A DNA stretch of 64,000 bases, from positions 23,385,252-23,449,251 of the forward strand of contig CM042179.1 in assembly GCA_023376005.1 (NCBI GenBank). The letters are read 5' to 3'. Position numbers and translations under genes: made by a program. Within the stretch, counting starts at the first letter, position 1; each line of letters begins with the position of its first letter. Shown here one piece after another: positions 19,100 to 29,989 of the stretch. The notes beneath the pieces were generated by a model. That model was given only the letters and a program-made list of their open reading frames with translations, had not been told where the DNA came from and did not search any database. This DNA comes from Doryteuthis pealeii (Eukaryota; Mollusca; Cephalopoda; Myopsida; Loliginidae).

Positions 19100-21500
19100 T
19101 TGATACGTAACATTGTAGTGCTGTGTATATTTTTGAAAAAAAATCTTCTTCATATAAAGCATATATATTATAATAACAAATATGATATTACTGATACTAT
19201 CTAATAGTATATAATAAATCTAACATCTATATGTTGATTCGATAATACTATATCAAATATTAGATCATTAAAATAATACCTGATGAGATAATATATATCT
19301 AGTAAATATAATGAATAAGTATGTTTTATATAATATCAACTATAACTAATAAAAATACTAGTTGACATCAATATATAATAATCTAAAATTATTATAGTGT
19401 GATATTATACTAACCTATACTATTATTAAAATATATGTTGATTTAAATAATTATATAAATATAAATATATGTGATGATATAACAGATCTTACACTTATAA
19501 TCTTCCATAGATCCTATAATATAAACTATATCGTTGATTATTATCCTATATTGTGATGCTTGATATATTATATATAATATAAAATATGTTTTGTCTATTA
19601 TAATAATATATATATAATATAAATATAATAATATGTATTAATAGAGTAATATATATAAATATACAATAATGTTGATTAGTATTCGATCATTATTATAGAA
19701 ATATATATAATATCACCAAATATATGGTTTGATCTATAATATATATCCATAATAATAATAATTCTACAATAATTGTATGACTTAAGTATAATTATATATA
19801 TATGTTATTAACCTATATGTGTTTGATTATAACGTATATTATAATATAAAATGTAATATAATTCAATATTGGAGTTCATATAAAATTGATCATAATTATA
19901 ATATACAAACTATCTATAGTTGCTATCATAATTATATAACTATAATAATATTAAATATAATAACTATGTGATTTATGAATAAAATATATATAATGTACAA
20001 TAATATGTATGCAATATATATATAACTCAATCCATAATAATATCATAATATAAATTATCAAAATTAATTGATCTATAATTAAATACCTACAAATAATAAA
20101 ATATAACTATAATAGCAGAATTTTATAATACTATATATATTAATAAATATAAATCACTATTCATGACTTACCATTACTATATATTAATATTAATATTAAA
20201 TATATGACATTGATTATAATATTAACCACTTCACATAAAAATATATCGTCTGAAATCTATACAAACCATACCTATCCATGAATAATAAACCTATATATAG
20301 TTGCCATTATAAATATATAATCATCAATATAAATATAAATAATATACTTATGTAATCCATACTAAACTTATAATATATATATAAATATATAATTATATGT
20401 TGATTATAATCTTATGAATATCATGTTGATTATATATCAGTACATATAAATACTATTCATAATAAACTCTATATCAATATATATAATATAAATCTATGCT
20501 ATGATTAGTTACCAAAAACTTAGTATATATAACTAATAAATATCAAATATGATTTATAATATATAAAACTTATCAGATATCTAATGATAAATATATACGT
20601 ATAAATATATAATCTATCGTGATCAATAATATATATATAATATAATATAATAATATGATTATAATATATAAACAATAATATAATATTTATATGTTGATTA
20701 TAATAATATATAAATATCATAAACATATAAAGTACGATAATGACATATCATATACTATATATATAATATAAATATTATGGTGATTAGATCTACCATATCA
20801 TAACTATATAATATAAACCTATAAAGACTAATATGACTAGTATTAATATATATCATAATGTACCAATATATGTTGTTATTATACATATTATATTATATAA
20901 TATAAAATATCAAACTTAATATCCGTAAGCCACCATAGTATCTATAACTATATCAATTAAATAATATGTTCCATTATATATATATATATAATATAAAAAT
21001 AATAATATGTTATAAATATATATATAATATAAATATATGTTGATTATCATAACTATATATAATATAAAATATGTTGATTATAAACACTATATTATACTAT
21101 ACTCATATATGTTTGAATATATACACTAATATATCAATAAATATATAATATAATATAAAATATAATACCATATATCTTTACAACATTATTATGATTCTAT
21201 ACATTATATAATATAAATATATTGTTGCATTATGCTTGATTTAAATATAAATATATGTATATGATATATATAATATATCATATACTCAATATAATATCTT
21301 ATACTGTGTGATTTCCAACAATACTATATTATCATATTATAAATTATTAACGTTGATCTCTCATATATAGCTAATACATAATTATTAAATATATGTCGAT
21401 ACTACTATAAAATAAAATAATATTAAAATATATGTTGATGTATAAACTATATAATATAATATAAATTATATGTTGATTATAAAATAATATAAGACTCTAG
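19100..21500. repeat. Degenerate AT-only satellite block
   Basis: About 2.4 kb almost wholly of A and T, with words such as ATATATAATATAAATAT and a recurring ATATGTTGATTATAAT motif (about 19230, 19430, 20398, 20690, 21035, 21070, 21465). A tandem unit of roughly 30 bp seems likely, but spacing is irregular, with scattered single-base disruptions. It may be a diverged satellite or poorly corrected long-read sequence. Inside it, ORFs are artefacts of composition. Confidence 0.75.
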
Positions 21501-21889
21501 TACTAAAAGATAAAATTACATTGATGACAAATACAAGTTTACAGGATTTTAGCTTGGTTTAACTAAAATAAAGCAATTAATTCAAGAATATGATGAATAT
21601 AAGATAAAAGACATAATATTATAAAGTTTAAAGTGATATAAGGCAATTATACATTTGAGAATATACAAGAAAGGAGTATAATCATTATTTCAACATTAAA
21701 AGATAAACATAATATTCAACACCCATTATTATCTAAGTAATAACAACAATGAACTGTTGTGTGACATTAACATTTTGAAATATAATTTTTCTGACACTTG
21801 GAAATACTACCATTGCACTTTCTGCATGCTTTCAACTCAATAATTATTATAAAAAAATTCCACCTCCCTCACTTTAAAAAAAATCTACT

Positions 21890-22770
21890 ATCTACTTTAC
21901 CTGGGCACCTAGTGAGGTGTAACACTTACCAAGCTAAGCTAGCAGACCATTGTAAGTGGGTTTACTTCTAATTTCTGATCTACTGGTGTACTTGTTCTAG
22001 GCTTAGTAAATGACTTGGATACCTCTAATCCTGTAATGGTGTGCAAGCTAATCTAGCATACCATTGTTAGTGAGTTTGATTCTCACTGAGTGCTCTATAT
22101 TTCTGACCTTCTACTGTACTAGTCTAAACTTAATAAATATCTTGGACACCTCTCTTCCTGTAATGGGTTGCAAGCTAATTTACAGAACCATTGTTAGTGA
22201 GTTTGATTCTCACTGAGTGTCCCATATTTCTAGCCTTCAGCTGCACTAATCTAAACTTAATAAATATCTTGGACACCTCTCATCCTGTAATGGTATTCAA
22301 GCTAATTTAGTTCACCATTGTAAGTGAGTTTGATTCTCACTGAGTGTCCCATATTTCTGGCCTTCGGCTGCACTAGTCTAAACTTAATAAATATCTTAGA
22401 CACCTCTCATCCTGTAATGGTATTCAAGCTAATTTAGTTAACCATTCTAAGTGAGTTTGATTCTCACTGAGTGTCCCATATTTCTGGCCTTCAGCTGCAC
22501 TAGTCTAAACTTAATAAATATCTTGGACACCTCTCATCCTGTAATGGTTTGTAAGGTAATTTAATGAACCATTGTAAGTGAGTTTGATTCTCACTGAGTG
22601 TCCCATATTTCTAGCCTTCAGCTGCACTAATCTAAGTTTAGTAAATTATTCTGGCAGCTTTAATGGCTAACAATCTAGGTTAGCAAACCATTTTTAGTGG
22701 ATTTGATTCTCACTGGGTGCCTCATATTTTTTTCTTTGGACCAAATTAAGCTAACCTTAGTAAATAATTA
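21890..22770 (+). repeat. 127-bp tandem array with tRNA-like T-arm
   Basis: Units start at ACCTCT positions 22021, 22148, 22275, 22402 and 22529, giving exact 127-bp spacing, with diverged units on each side. Most units contain GTGAGTTTGATTCTCAC, a perfect 5-bp stem with a 7-nt loop like a tRNA T-arm and a usable B-box. A TGTAATGGT segment about 40 nt upstream could act as an A-box. It may be a tandemly amplified tRNA-related SINE. Confidence 0.85.
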
Positions 22771-23234
22771 CTTTCTATGTCTCCTTATTTGTATTTAATT
22801 ATTCCTGATATTCTAGAAATATTATTTTTCTTTATTTCAATAAAGGGATATATAAAATTAATTTCCTTCTTTTACAAAAAAGAAGTGAAGATCAAAAAAA
22901 CGGTGAATTCTTTATCATAATCTCTTTATCTTTATCTTTTAAATTTTAAAATTTTAAATTGTTTTTTACTTAATTTGTTTCTTTGTTGTTTTTTAACATA
23001 ATTTTTTAAATTGATTTTTTTTTTTCCTTTTTGATTTAAAAAAAGATGAAACTGAAACTTTTATACATTTGACTATATAATATTCTTGTTACTTATCTAA
23101 ACAATAATTAAAGAGCTTTCAATATTCTTTAATAAAAAATTTCTTTTTGTTTTTGGAGTTTTTTGTATTATTATATTTTGAGGTACCACCGTTTTGATGC
23201 ATGTTAATGATGTTCTATAAAGAATATAACTTTA

Positions 23235-23312
23235 GGGGCCGGTATAGCTCAGTTGGTAGAGCGTCGGACTAGGAACCACAATGTTCAGGTTCAATACCGG
23301 CCCCTCGTCCAT
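23235..23312 (+). repeat. SINE-A tRNA-like head
   Basis: Starts GGGGCCGGTATAGCTCAGTT and ends ATACCGGCCCC. The D-arm and B-box are good, but the anticodon stem does not pair, so I call it a SINE-A head and not a tRNA gene. It is joined directly to an inverted SINE-B. Confidence 0.75.
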
Positions 23313-23560
23313 TCAAGGTCAATTTCTTAAGCGGGGTTTAACAGGTTTGAATTCAGTTTTCATTCTGCAAAACTGGGTGCCTAACCAAGATTAAAGAGCC
23401 CAGTCTGCTCTACTATTTACCCATAGATGGAGGGAAATACTGGATGGATGCATATCCAAAGGGTACTAGTGCTATGTGAAATGCCAACAACTGCATCCAG
23501 GATTTGAACTCATCTTACCATGTCCATTTCTTACAAGAATAACCATTACACCATGTATGT
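23313..23560 (-). repeat. SINE-B, inverted, nearly complete
   Basis: From AAGGTCAATTTCTTAAGC to the decayed head at 23530-23560 (TGGTGTAATGGTTATTC on minus). A short (ATGT)n run follows. Confidence 0.8.
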
Positions 23561-23734
23561 CCATGTATGTATGTATGTATAAGTAAAGAAACCAGTTTAT
23601 CAAAAGTCTGTACTAATGAGAAATTATGGTGATGAATGAATTTTAAAGAAATTTCAGTTTTTCTTGTGAAATTTTCAGATTAAGTAATTCCATTATTCCA
23701 TAAAATATTCTGAATTTTATCCTATATAAAATAT

Positions 23735-24180
23735 ATTAGATGATTTTTATTTTTATCTATATGGGGGCCCATAAGATTTAATTTTATTCATATATATATT
23801 ATATAACCCCTCCGCACGAGCAGGATGTGACACAAGGTCAATTCTTTAAGCAGAGTTTCACAGGTTTGAATTCAGAGTTTTCCTTCTCCTAGACCGGTTG
23901 CCTAACCAAGGTTAAAGAGCACTAGTCTGTCCATCTATTTATCCATAGCTGGAGAGCGAGTAGGATTCATACCTTTCCCAAGGGTATTAGCGCTAAGTGA
24001 AATGCAATTACCACATCCAGGATTTGAACTCAGGGAGATGAGTCCATTTCCCATGACTTTTAACCATTACACTACATGCTTCCATACATTTTATTCATAT
24101 AGGGGTCCATGAGATTGACCCTGAAATAGAAATGAGTCCATGCTCAAAAAAGTAATTAAAATGTGAAATTAAATTCTTGA
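23735..24180 (+). mobile_element. hAT 3'-end relic split by a SINE-B
   Basis: 23735-23794 (GATGATTTTTATTTTTATC, GGGGCCCATAAGATT) and 24089-24180 (TAGGGGTCCATGAGATT, GAAATAGAAATGAGTCC) together match the continuous 3' end of the hAT relic at 25045-25160. The split is caused by the inverted SINE-B between them. Confidence 0.75.
23795..24088 (-). repeat. SINE-B with 13-bp target duplication
   Basis: Complete inverted SINE-B from tail (AACCCCTCCGCACGAG, near 23806) to head (CATGTAGTGTAATGG on minus, near 24065-24080). TTTTATTCATATA at 23782-23794 is duplicated exactly at 24089-24101, as expected for LINE-mediated insertion. Confidence 0.9.
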
Positions 24181-24354
24181 TAGAGACTGGGCCTCAGGAA
24201 AACAATGGGCATTCACATTTTTAAAAACAGGTAATTAATTAGTAGAAATGTTGAATAATCAGGTATTTTTCCAAAGATTTTCTTCATGTGAGTACAAGAC
24301 TAAAAAAAATTCTTGATGGCCTTAAAGGATTGCCAAGATAAGTAATATATGTAT

Positions 24355-24565
24355 CTACTCACCCCTCACCCAATCAGGCAGGATGTGACTCAGGGTCAAT
24401 TTTTAAGTGGAGTTTAACAGGTTTGACTTCAGAGTTTTCCTTCTCTAAGACATGTGCCATACCAAGGTTAAAGAGCCCAGTCTATCCTACTATTTTCTCA
24501 TAGCCGGAGGGAGAGTAGTTGGATAGATACCTTTCCCAAGGTTATTAGCATTATGTAATGATATA
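24355..24565 (-). repeat. SINE-B, inverted, head missing
   Basis: Tail side near CTCACCCAATCAGGCAGG, then GACTCAGGGTCAATTTT and GGTTATTAGCATTATGTAAT, where it stops at the hAT relic. Confidence 0.75.
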
Positions 24566-24568
24566 GGT

Positions 24569-25166
24569 CAGTGGTTTTCAAACTGTGGCCCAGGACCACA
24601 GAGGTTCACAATATCCACAGCAGGGGTCTACTGATACTGCATCAGTAGAGCCCTTATTATTTATATTATCCAGTTAGAAATAGAACTGCAAATTCATATT
24701 TCCAGTTACTAGTACACACCTATGAAAATTTAGTTGGTTAGTAAATTTTGTTTAAACACCAATATTTTGACTTGGTGTGGCTTCTGAGTATCCATTGTTG
24801 TCTCAAAAGGCGGTAAAAATACTGCTACCTCTTGTAACAACATATCTATGCAAAACAGCATTTTCAGCACTTACCCATATAATGACCGAATACAGATCTA
24901 GACTTGTGCTGAGTAAATTGTGCGTATCCTTGTCAAAAATATGACCAAGAATTGACAATTTGTGCCAAGCAAGGCAAGAACATCCCTCTTATTAAATGTC
25001 ATTACTCAGTGCAAATATTGGATGTAATTTTCATGAAATATATTTGATGATTTTTATTTATATTTATATGGGGGTCCATAAGATTTCATTTTTATTCATA
25101 TAGGGGTCCATGAGATAACCCCTGAAATAGAAATGAGTCCTGGCTCAAAAAAAGTTTGAAAACTTT
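24569..25166 (+). mobile_element. Decayed hAT DNA transposon
   Basis: The left end CAGTGGTTTTCAAACTGTGG resembles hAT/Charlie-type termini (family knowledge). The right end AGTTTGAAAACT at 25154-25165 is its partial inverted complement. The interior retains the transposase C-terminus (24786-24989). Most of the transposase gene is deleted, so this is an internally deleted non-autonomous copy. An 8-bp target duplication could not be confirmed. Confidence 0.75.
24786..24989 (+). pseudogene. hAT transposase C-terminal dimerisation domain remnant
   Basis: The frame reads E-Y-P-L-L-S-Q-K-A-V-K-I-L-L-P, then a T-x-Y-L-C-x-x-A-F-S stretch, then T-E-Y-R-S-R-L, with an in-frame stop after S-L-S-K-I followed by P-R-I-D-N-L-C. 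This order (Y-P-L-L-S, Y-L-C-E-x-A-F-S, K-x-R-x-R-L, P-R-I) is that of the hATC domain in ZBED/SCAND3-like transposases, which mediates dimerisation. The stop codon and missing N-terminal two thirds make it dead. A domesticated host gene is unlikely because the terminal repeats lie immediately outside. Confidence 0.8.
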
Positions 25167-25204
25167 GTATTTACCTAATTTCTTTACCCACAGACAGTTG
25201 GTTT

Positions 25205-25453
25205 AGGGCCAGGTTAGCTCAGTCGGTAGAGCGTTCAGCTAGAAACAACAAGGTTCCTAGTTCAATACCGGCCCTCGCCAACTCAGTGTATGAGTAGCAC
25301 AGGGATCTGTGTGGTAAAGTAAAGAGCTGATGGTAGGCGTGGCGCTCCACCTCAGACACAAAAACAATCTCCTTGGTCTAGTGCTAGTGAAAAGGGGATA
25401 GACTCTCTCGCTGATTGGCTGATACTGATTTTAGGCCACCCTAATGACTTTAC
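25205..25453 (+). repeat. SINE-A, near full length
   Basis: Head GGGCCAGGTTAGCTCAGTCG, body GAGTAGCACAGGGATCTGTG, end CTAATGACTTTACTG. It inserts just after hAT-flanking DNA. Confidence 0.9.
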
Positions 25454-25489
25454 TGTTGGGTTGAACTCAATTTTTTTTCCTTCTCCAAA

Positions 25490-25705
25490 ATGAGTTTCCT
25501 TACTAAGGATTAAAAAAATACAGTCTGCTCTACTATTTACCCATAGCTGGGGAGAGAAGAGACAGATTCATGCTTTTCCCAATGGCATTAGTGCAAAGTT
25601 ACATGTAAACAGCCTCATCCATGATTTGAACTCCAGTCACCATTTCCATTTCCTTGGATGATAACCATTACATGAAGTATGTCTCCTGAGGCAAGGTTGT
25701 ATGCA
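25490..25705 (-). repeat. SINE-B, inverted
   Basis: Minus-strand body from CCCATAGCTGGGG to a head region ACTTCATGTAATGGTTATC (minus) near 25660-25680. Confidence 0.75.
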
Positions 25706-25849
25706 AGACAAGCAGTTGCTTATGCAGCAGGTTTCCCTTTTCAACCCCATGCATTGTTGTTCAATGAAAAGGTAAGGATTAATGTACCTTGTAACAGGAA
25801 TAGCTAGTATCAAGTTAAAGACAACATCAAACTGGCAAAGGGACTCCAG

Positions 25850-25925
25850 TTCCTGGTTTTAAATTCAGTTGTCTTTCTCCTAAACTGGTTGCCTTACCAA
25901 GGTTAAAGAACCCAGTCTGCCCTAT
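25850..25925 (-). repeat. SINE-B fragment, inverted
   Basis: Only the TTTCTCCTAAACTGGTTGCC and TTAAAGAACCCAGTCTGCC blocks remain. Confidence 0.65.
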
Positions 25926-25962
25926 ATGTATATTATCATTATCAAAATCAAAGAACTTAGAA

Positions 25963-26361
25963 CTAGAAGTAATATTCAGTTGCGAGATCAGAGAATATGG
26001 GATTACTGTCCACTGTATCCGATGATGACACCACGCGAATCCGTTTCCTCCAATTTATTTGATCTCTTGTTGCATCTTGCCAACTGCCTATGGGGATGTT
26101 AAAGTCCTTCAGGTTTCTCTTGATGTTGTCTTTGTACCTGAGCTTTGGTCTACCGATTCCATGTGATACCTCTCTCAGTTGAGAGTACAAAATCTGCTTT
26201 GGTAGTCTGTCATCCCCAAGTCTGTTAAAGTGGCCAGCCCATCTCAGGTTGTGTTGGACAAGTATTTTGTGCATGCCAGGGAGTCCAGTTTTCTTCAGGA
26301 TGGTCCTGTTTGAAACATGTTGCCACCACTTGACATTTAATATACTGTGCAGAATATACAA
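25963..26361 (-). pseudogene. LINE reverse-transcriptase C-terminal region
   Basis: A 132-codon open frame on the minus strand. It contains W-W-Q-H-V-S-N near the start, then G-L-P-G-M-H-K-I-L, L-R-W-A-G-H-F-N-R-L and a later G-R-P-K-L-R-Y-K-D block. The order R-x-x-x-G-L-P, Q-L-R-W-x-G-H-x-x-R-M, G-x-x-x-x-R-Y-K-D is the familiar post-RT region of non-LTR retrotransposon proteins in many invertebrates. The catalytic RT core is absent from this segment. A 5' truncation is expected for such elements. It is not a host gene. Confidence 0.8.
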
Positions 26362-26497
26362 GCCAAAATGCTATACTAAATAGAATATTTGTAGAGTATC
26401 AGTTATATGTGAAACATGGAAATGAACAAATCCATAGAATTGTACAGATAATCAAGTATAAGAGAAATGCTAGGAAAAAAGATAAAGAGATCAACAT

Positions 26498-26501
<4 letters not shown>

Positions 26502-26567
<66 letters not shown>
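26502..26567. repeat. (GA)n microsatellite
   Basis: Uninterrupted GAGA tract of about 65 bp. It makes spurious E-R repeats in one frame. Confidence 0.95.
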
Positions 26568-26776
26568 CAAACTAAGCGATATAGAAATAGAAGTTGGCAG
26601 GACACATAGCTAGAATAACAGATGGCATAAAAGGTTTGTAGAATGGTGCTCAAGAAATAACAAGCATGGTAAAAAAAAGGTGATATAATATCATATATAA
26701 ATATGATAGATAAATATATATATAAATATGATAGATGAATATATATATAAATACGATAGATAAATATATTTAATAT

Positions 26777-26779
<3 letters not shown>

Positions 26780-26814
<35 letters not shown>

Positions 26815-26822
26815 TATAATAT
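26780..26822. repeat. (TA)n microsatellite
   Basis: TA run with one interruption. Confidence 0.85.
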
Positions 26823-27121
26823 TCCTACCAATTCTCCTCCTTTCAGCCTCCACACCCCTTAATATAATTTCTACAAGTTCCCCTCTTATTACTCTCACTG
26901 CTACTAAGTTGAAAAAAAAAACTTGAACACAAATGCATCACCCCTGATAGTGCCAAAAGTACTTGGGATAAAAACTTTGGTGGACTAATCCACGGATTCC
27001 ATCCAAATGTAAAAAAGTTGGCCAGAAAGCTCAAAAAGATTGTTAATAAAATTGTTAAACAGATGTGTCTTTTGTTTAATTCTACATGTATAAAGGAAAT
27101 AATTCTGCCCAAATACATACA

Positions 27122-27127
<6 letters not shown>

Positions 27128-27171
<44 letters not shown>
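27128..27171. repeat. (TA)n microsatellite
   Basis: TA run. The DNA just before it (26945-27095) resembles the segment at 10895-11040: both hold AAAGTACT, GTGGACT, and AAAAAGTTGGCCAGAAA-like words. They therefore share an unnamed dispersed repeat. Confidence 0.8.
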
Positions 27172-27173
<2 letters not shown>

Positions 27174-27436
27174 AACAGATGGTGTGAAAGAATTGTAGAA
27201 TGGTGCTTTAAAAAATAACAATCATAGTAAGAAATGACCTGAAAGAAGATAGAAAGATAAGACAGTGTTTTGTTTTGTTTTTTGTTTGTTTTTTTTTTCT
27301 AGTAAGAAATGGCAAAGGTTAGCTCAATGAAGGATTTTATGGAAAGAATTGTGAAAACCATTTTTGTCTTGTAGATGGAATTAATGAAAATTATTTCTAC
27401 CAATTTATCAATATACATTAAGTTAAACAAATCATT

Positions 27437-27453
27437 CATATATATATATATGC

Positions 27454-27526
<73 letters not shown>

Positions 27527-27530
27527 ATAT
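27437..27530. repeat. (TA)n/(TATG) microsatellite
   Basis: Long TA run with rare G substitutions. Confidence 0.9.
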
Positions 27531-27534
27531 ATTA

Positions 27535-28114
27535 AAGCGAAAGATTTAAAACAAGCTGACTTGAGTTTCATGCGGATCATCTTCAGTGTATTTGTTGGTC
27601 CTTGTTCTACAATATAGATGTGGGTTGTTCCCATTTTCAGTGTGGTGGGTGTATTACTCACCCATCTTATATATATAGTGGGTCATAAATAGTCTGTAGA
27701 TGTATACATGAAATAAGATTTGAAGTAATGGTCTGTAGAAAGAAAAAACAACTTTTTAAACATTAATAAAAGATGTATTGTCATGTAATCTCTGACTCTG
27801 TTATGGCTGGACTTTTTAGAAAACTGATTTTTGTAGTCCCTGAAGAAAATATTTAAACTTTCCTTTATCCCAACTGTTATTTTTAAATAATTTCTCATGT
27901 TTCTTTTCAAAAGCTTTAGCAAAAAAATATTTACACTCCAAATAAAAACGTTTTGCTAAGACATTTTTGGAAATACAAGTCATGTTAAAAACTGATTATT
28001 TAGTTTTAAAAGATAATCTAGTTTTTGTTTTATTTTTTAAATAGATTGACCGACAAAGCAAAAGACTCTCACAGTCATCTTATTCTCTGTTATAAATTTA
28101 TTTTTTCCTCAAAT
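27535..28114. other. Gap with no recognised gene
   Basis: A GATCATCTTCAGTG segment near 27577-27590 recalls the CTTCAG-type repeats elsewhere. The 79-codon minus ORF at 27683-27922 is lysine/asparagine-rich, with no recognisable motif. Confidence 0.4.
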
Positions 28115-28125
28115 TAACAAAAGCC

Positions 28126-28156
28126 CTGATGAAGATCTATTAAAATAGATTGAAAC
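28126..28156 (+). other. Hammerhead-like core sequence
   Basis: CTGATGA (28126-28132), a potential stem ATCTAT/ATAGAT closing a TAAA loop, then GAAAC (28152-28156). This is the conserved core order of hammerhead ribozymes, though stems I and III and a cleavage site could not be established by eye. Confidence 0.35.
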
Positions 28157-28314
28157 ACTGCAGCATTGGCAAAATAAACATCACTCGTTTTTATGAACTT
28201 GTGTTTTTTCATTTTTTCACTATATTACATATTGTCGGATTCATTTCCACTTTTTCTTCACATATTCATATATTTGGTGTTACACCCTGTGTGTGTGGAG
28301 TTGATTAAATACAA

Positions 28315-28450
28315 ATTTAGGTTCAAAGTTATGTGAAGGTTCCCAAGTTCGACAAGAAATACCTGAAGAAGGCCAGAGGGCACATCTGCCGAAATGTTGT
28401 GCAGATAACAATAAAGATGAGGACAATAGTCTGAATAATTCCAATAATAG
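28315..28450 (+). repeat. GAAGAAGGC...GCCGAAA repeat module
   Basis: Single copy of a dispersed module: ACCTGAAGAAGGCCAGAGGG, then CATCTGCCGAAATGTTGTGC and GATGAGGACAATAGTCTG. Relatives lie at 46.0 kb (+), 58.7 kb (-) and 59.07 kb (-), and in the 17-kb array. Confidence 0.7.
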
Positions 28451-28611
28451 TTTTGGTTTATTGTAATAAATGGAACAAGCCATTGGTTTGGCTTGAGAAG
28501 GAAACTACAACAATATTATTATTAATAATAATAATAATATCTAGTTATATTGTATCATAAAAAATTTAATATTAAAATGATAATGGTTCATAGTTGAGTA
28601 GACTATAATCC

Positions 28612-28640
28612 TTTATGGGCAGCACTCTACCGACTGAACT
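28612..28640 (-). repeat. SINE-A head remnant
   Basis: Only TTAGTTCAGTCGGTAGAG (minus strand) is left. Confidence 0.5.
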
Positions 28641-28704
28641 AACCCAGAGATAATAATACCCAAAAAAATCATTGATATCCAACTAGACATCAAGCTAGGA
28701 CATT

Positions 28705-29000
28705 TTGCAATGGATGAACAGAGATGCTGATAGGTATGCATCCTTCATCCCTGACGCACAAAAATCTAAACGGACACAGTAAAATCATATCCATGTATAC
28801 CAGTGGTTTTCTTTTTTCTTCCCTCACCATTTCAAACTAACTGTAAATACATTTCAATAGTTTCTTACAAATGAATTACACAGGATAAGTTACAAGGTAG
28901 GAGTTAGATGGCTTTAGTTGGGACCCATAAATTTTTCTGGAAACTCATTCAAATCAAATATGTGTGTCCCAGGATGCACTGAATCAAAAAGCTATCAGCA
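28705..29000 (+). repeat. Dispersed repeat family F, long copy
   Basis: From GATGCTGATAGGTATGCATC through GTTACAAGGTAGGAGTTAG to TCCCAGGATGCACTG and CAGCATCACTGA. It gives the uninterrupted order used to recognise the split copy at 40.3-40.8 kb. Confidence 0.75.
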
Positions 29001-29212
29001 TCACTGATTATGCACAGCAGTGCATAAACAAAATACAATAGACAAATGGCCAAAAATCTGCACCCCCCATTCTCCAAAAAGGGCAACTTCAGAATCACTC
29101 AGAACTACAGAGGTATAACACTTACAGCCATAACTGCTTCTCAATTGCATCCGTAGAGAAAAGTAGAGAAAAATTGAAACAGGTTTCATAGAAATTGATC
29201 CACAACTTATAA

Positions 29213-29945
29213 TCCCTTATGGATTAGGTTCATATTTGAGTACTCTTATCACTTATGGATTAGGTTCAGATTTGAGTAGTCTTATCCGTTATGGATTAGG
29301 TTCATATTTGAGTTGTCTTATCCCTTATGGATTAGGTTCATATTTAGTAGTCTTATCTGTTATGGATTAGGTTCAGATTTGAGTAGTCTTATCCCTTATG
29401 GATTAGGTTAATTTTTGAGTAGTCTTATCTGTTATGGATTAGGTTCAGATTTGAGTAGTCTTATCCGTTATGGATTAGGTTCATATTTGAGTAGTCTTAT
29501 CTGTTATGGATTAGGTTCAGATTTGAGTAGTCTTATCCCTTATGGATTAGGTTAATTTTTGAGTAGTCTTATCCGTTATGGATTAGGTTCAGATTTGAGT
29601 AGTCTTATCCGTTATGGATTAGGTTCATATTTGAGTAGTCTTATCCGTTATGGATTAGGTTCAGATTTGAGTAGTCTTATCCTTATGGATTAGGTTCATT
29701 TTGAGTAGTCTTATCTGTTATGGATTAGGTTCAGATTTGAGTAGTCTTATCTTATGGATTAGGTTATTTTGAGTAGTCTTATCCGTTATGGATTAGGTTC
29801 AGATTTGAGTAGTCTTATCCCTTATGGATTAGGTTCAGATTTGAGTAGTCTTATCCCTTATTTTAGGTTCAGATTTGAGTAGTCTTATCCCTAATGGATT
29901 AAGTTCAGATTTGGATAGTCTTATAATCCCTTATGGATTAGGTTT
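29213..29945. repeat. 36-bp tandem array, about 20 units
   Basis: The unit reads GGATTAGGTTCAGATTTGAG plus TAGTCTTATCCGTTAT. Neighbouring units tend to alternate between CAGATTTGAG and CATATTTGAG (or TAATTTTTGAG), giving a 72-bp higher-order pattern in the middle of the array. Some units are shortened by a few bases. No coding frame persists. Confidence 0.9.
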
Positions 29946-29989
29946 TTATTTGACGTTACATTTGGCTACATAATCTTTCATTTTATCCA

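Noticed and set aside
22021..22656. Tandem tRNA gene cluster
   Set aside because: Only the T-arm is tRNA-like; acceptor, D and anticodon arms cannot be folded.
23235..23312. Functional tRNA gene
   Set aside because: A and B boxes are present, but the anticodon stem does not pair and the sequence matches SINE-A heads elsewhere.
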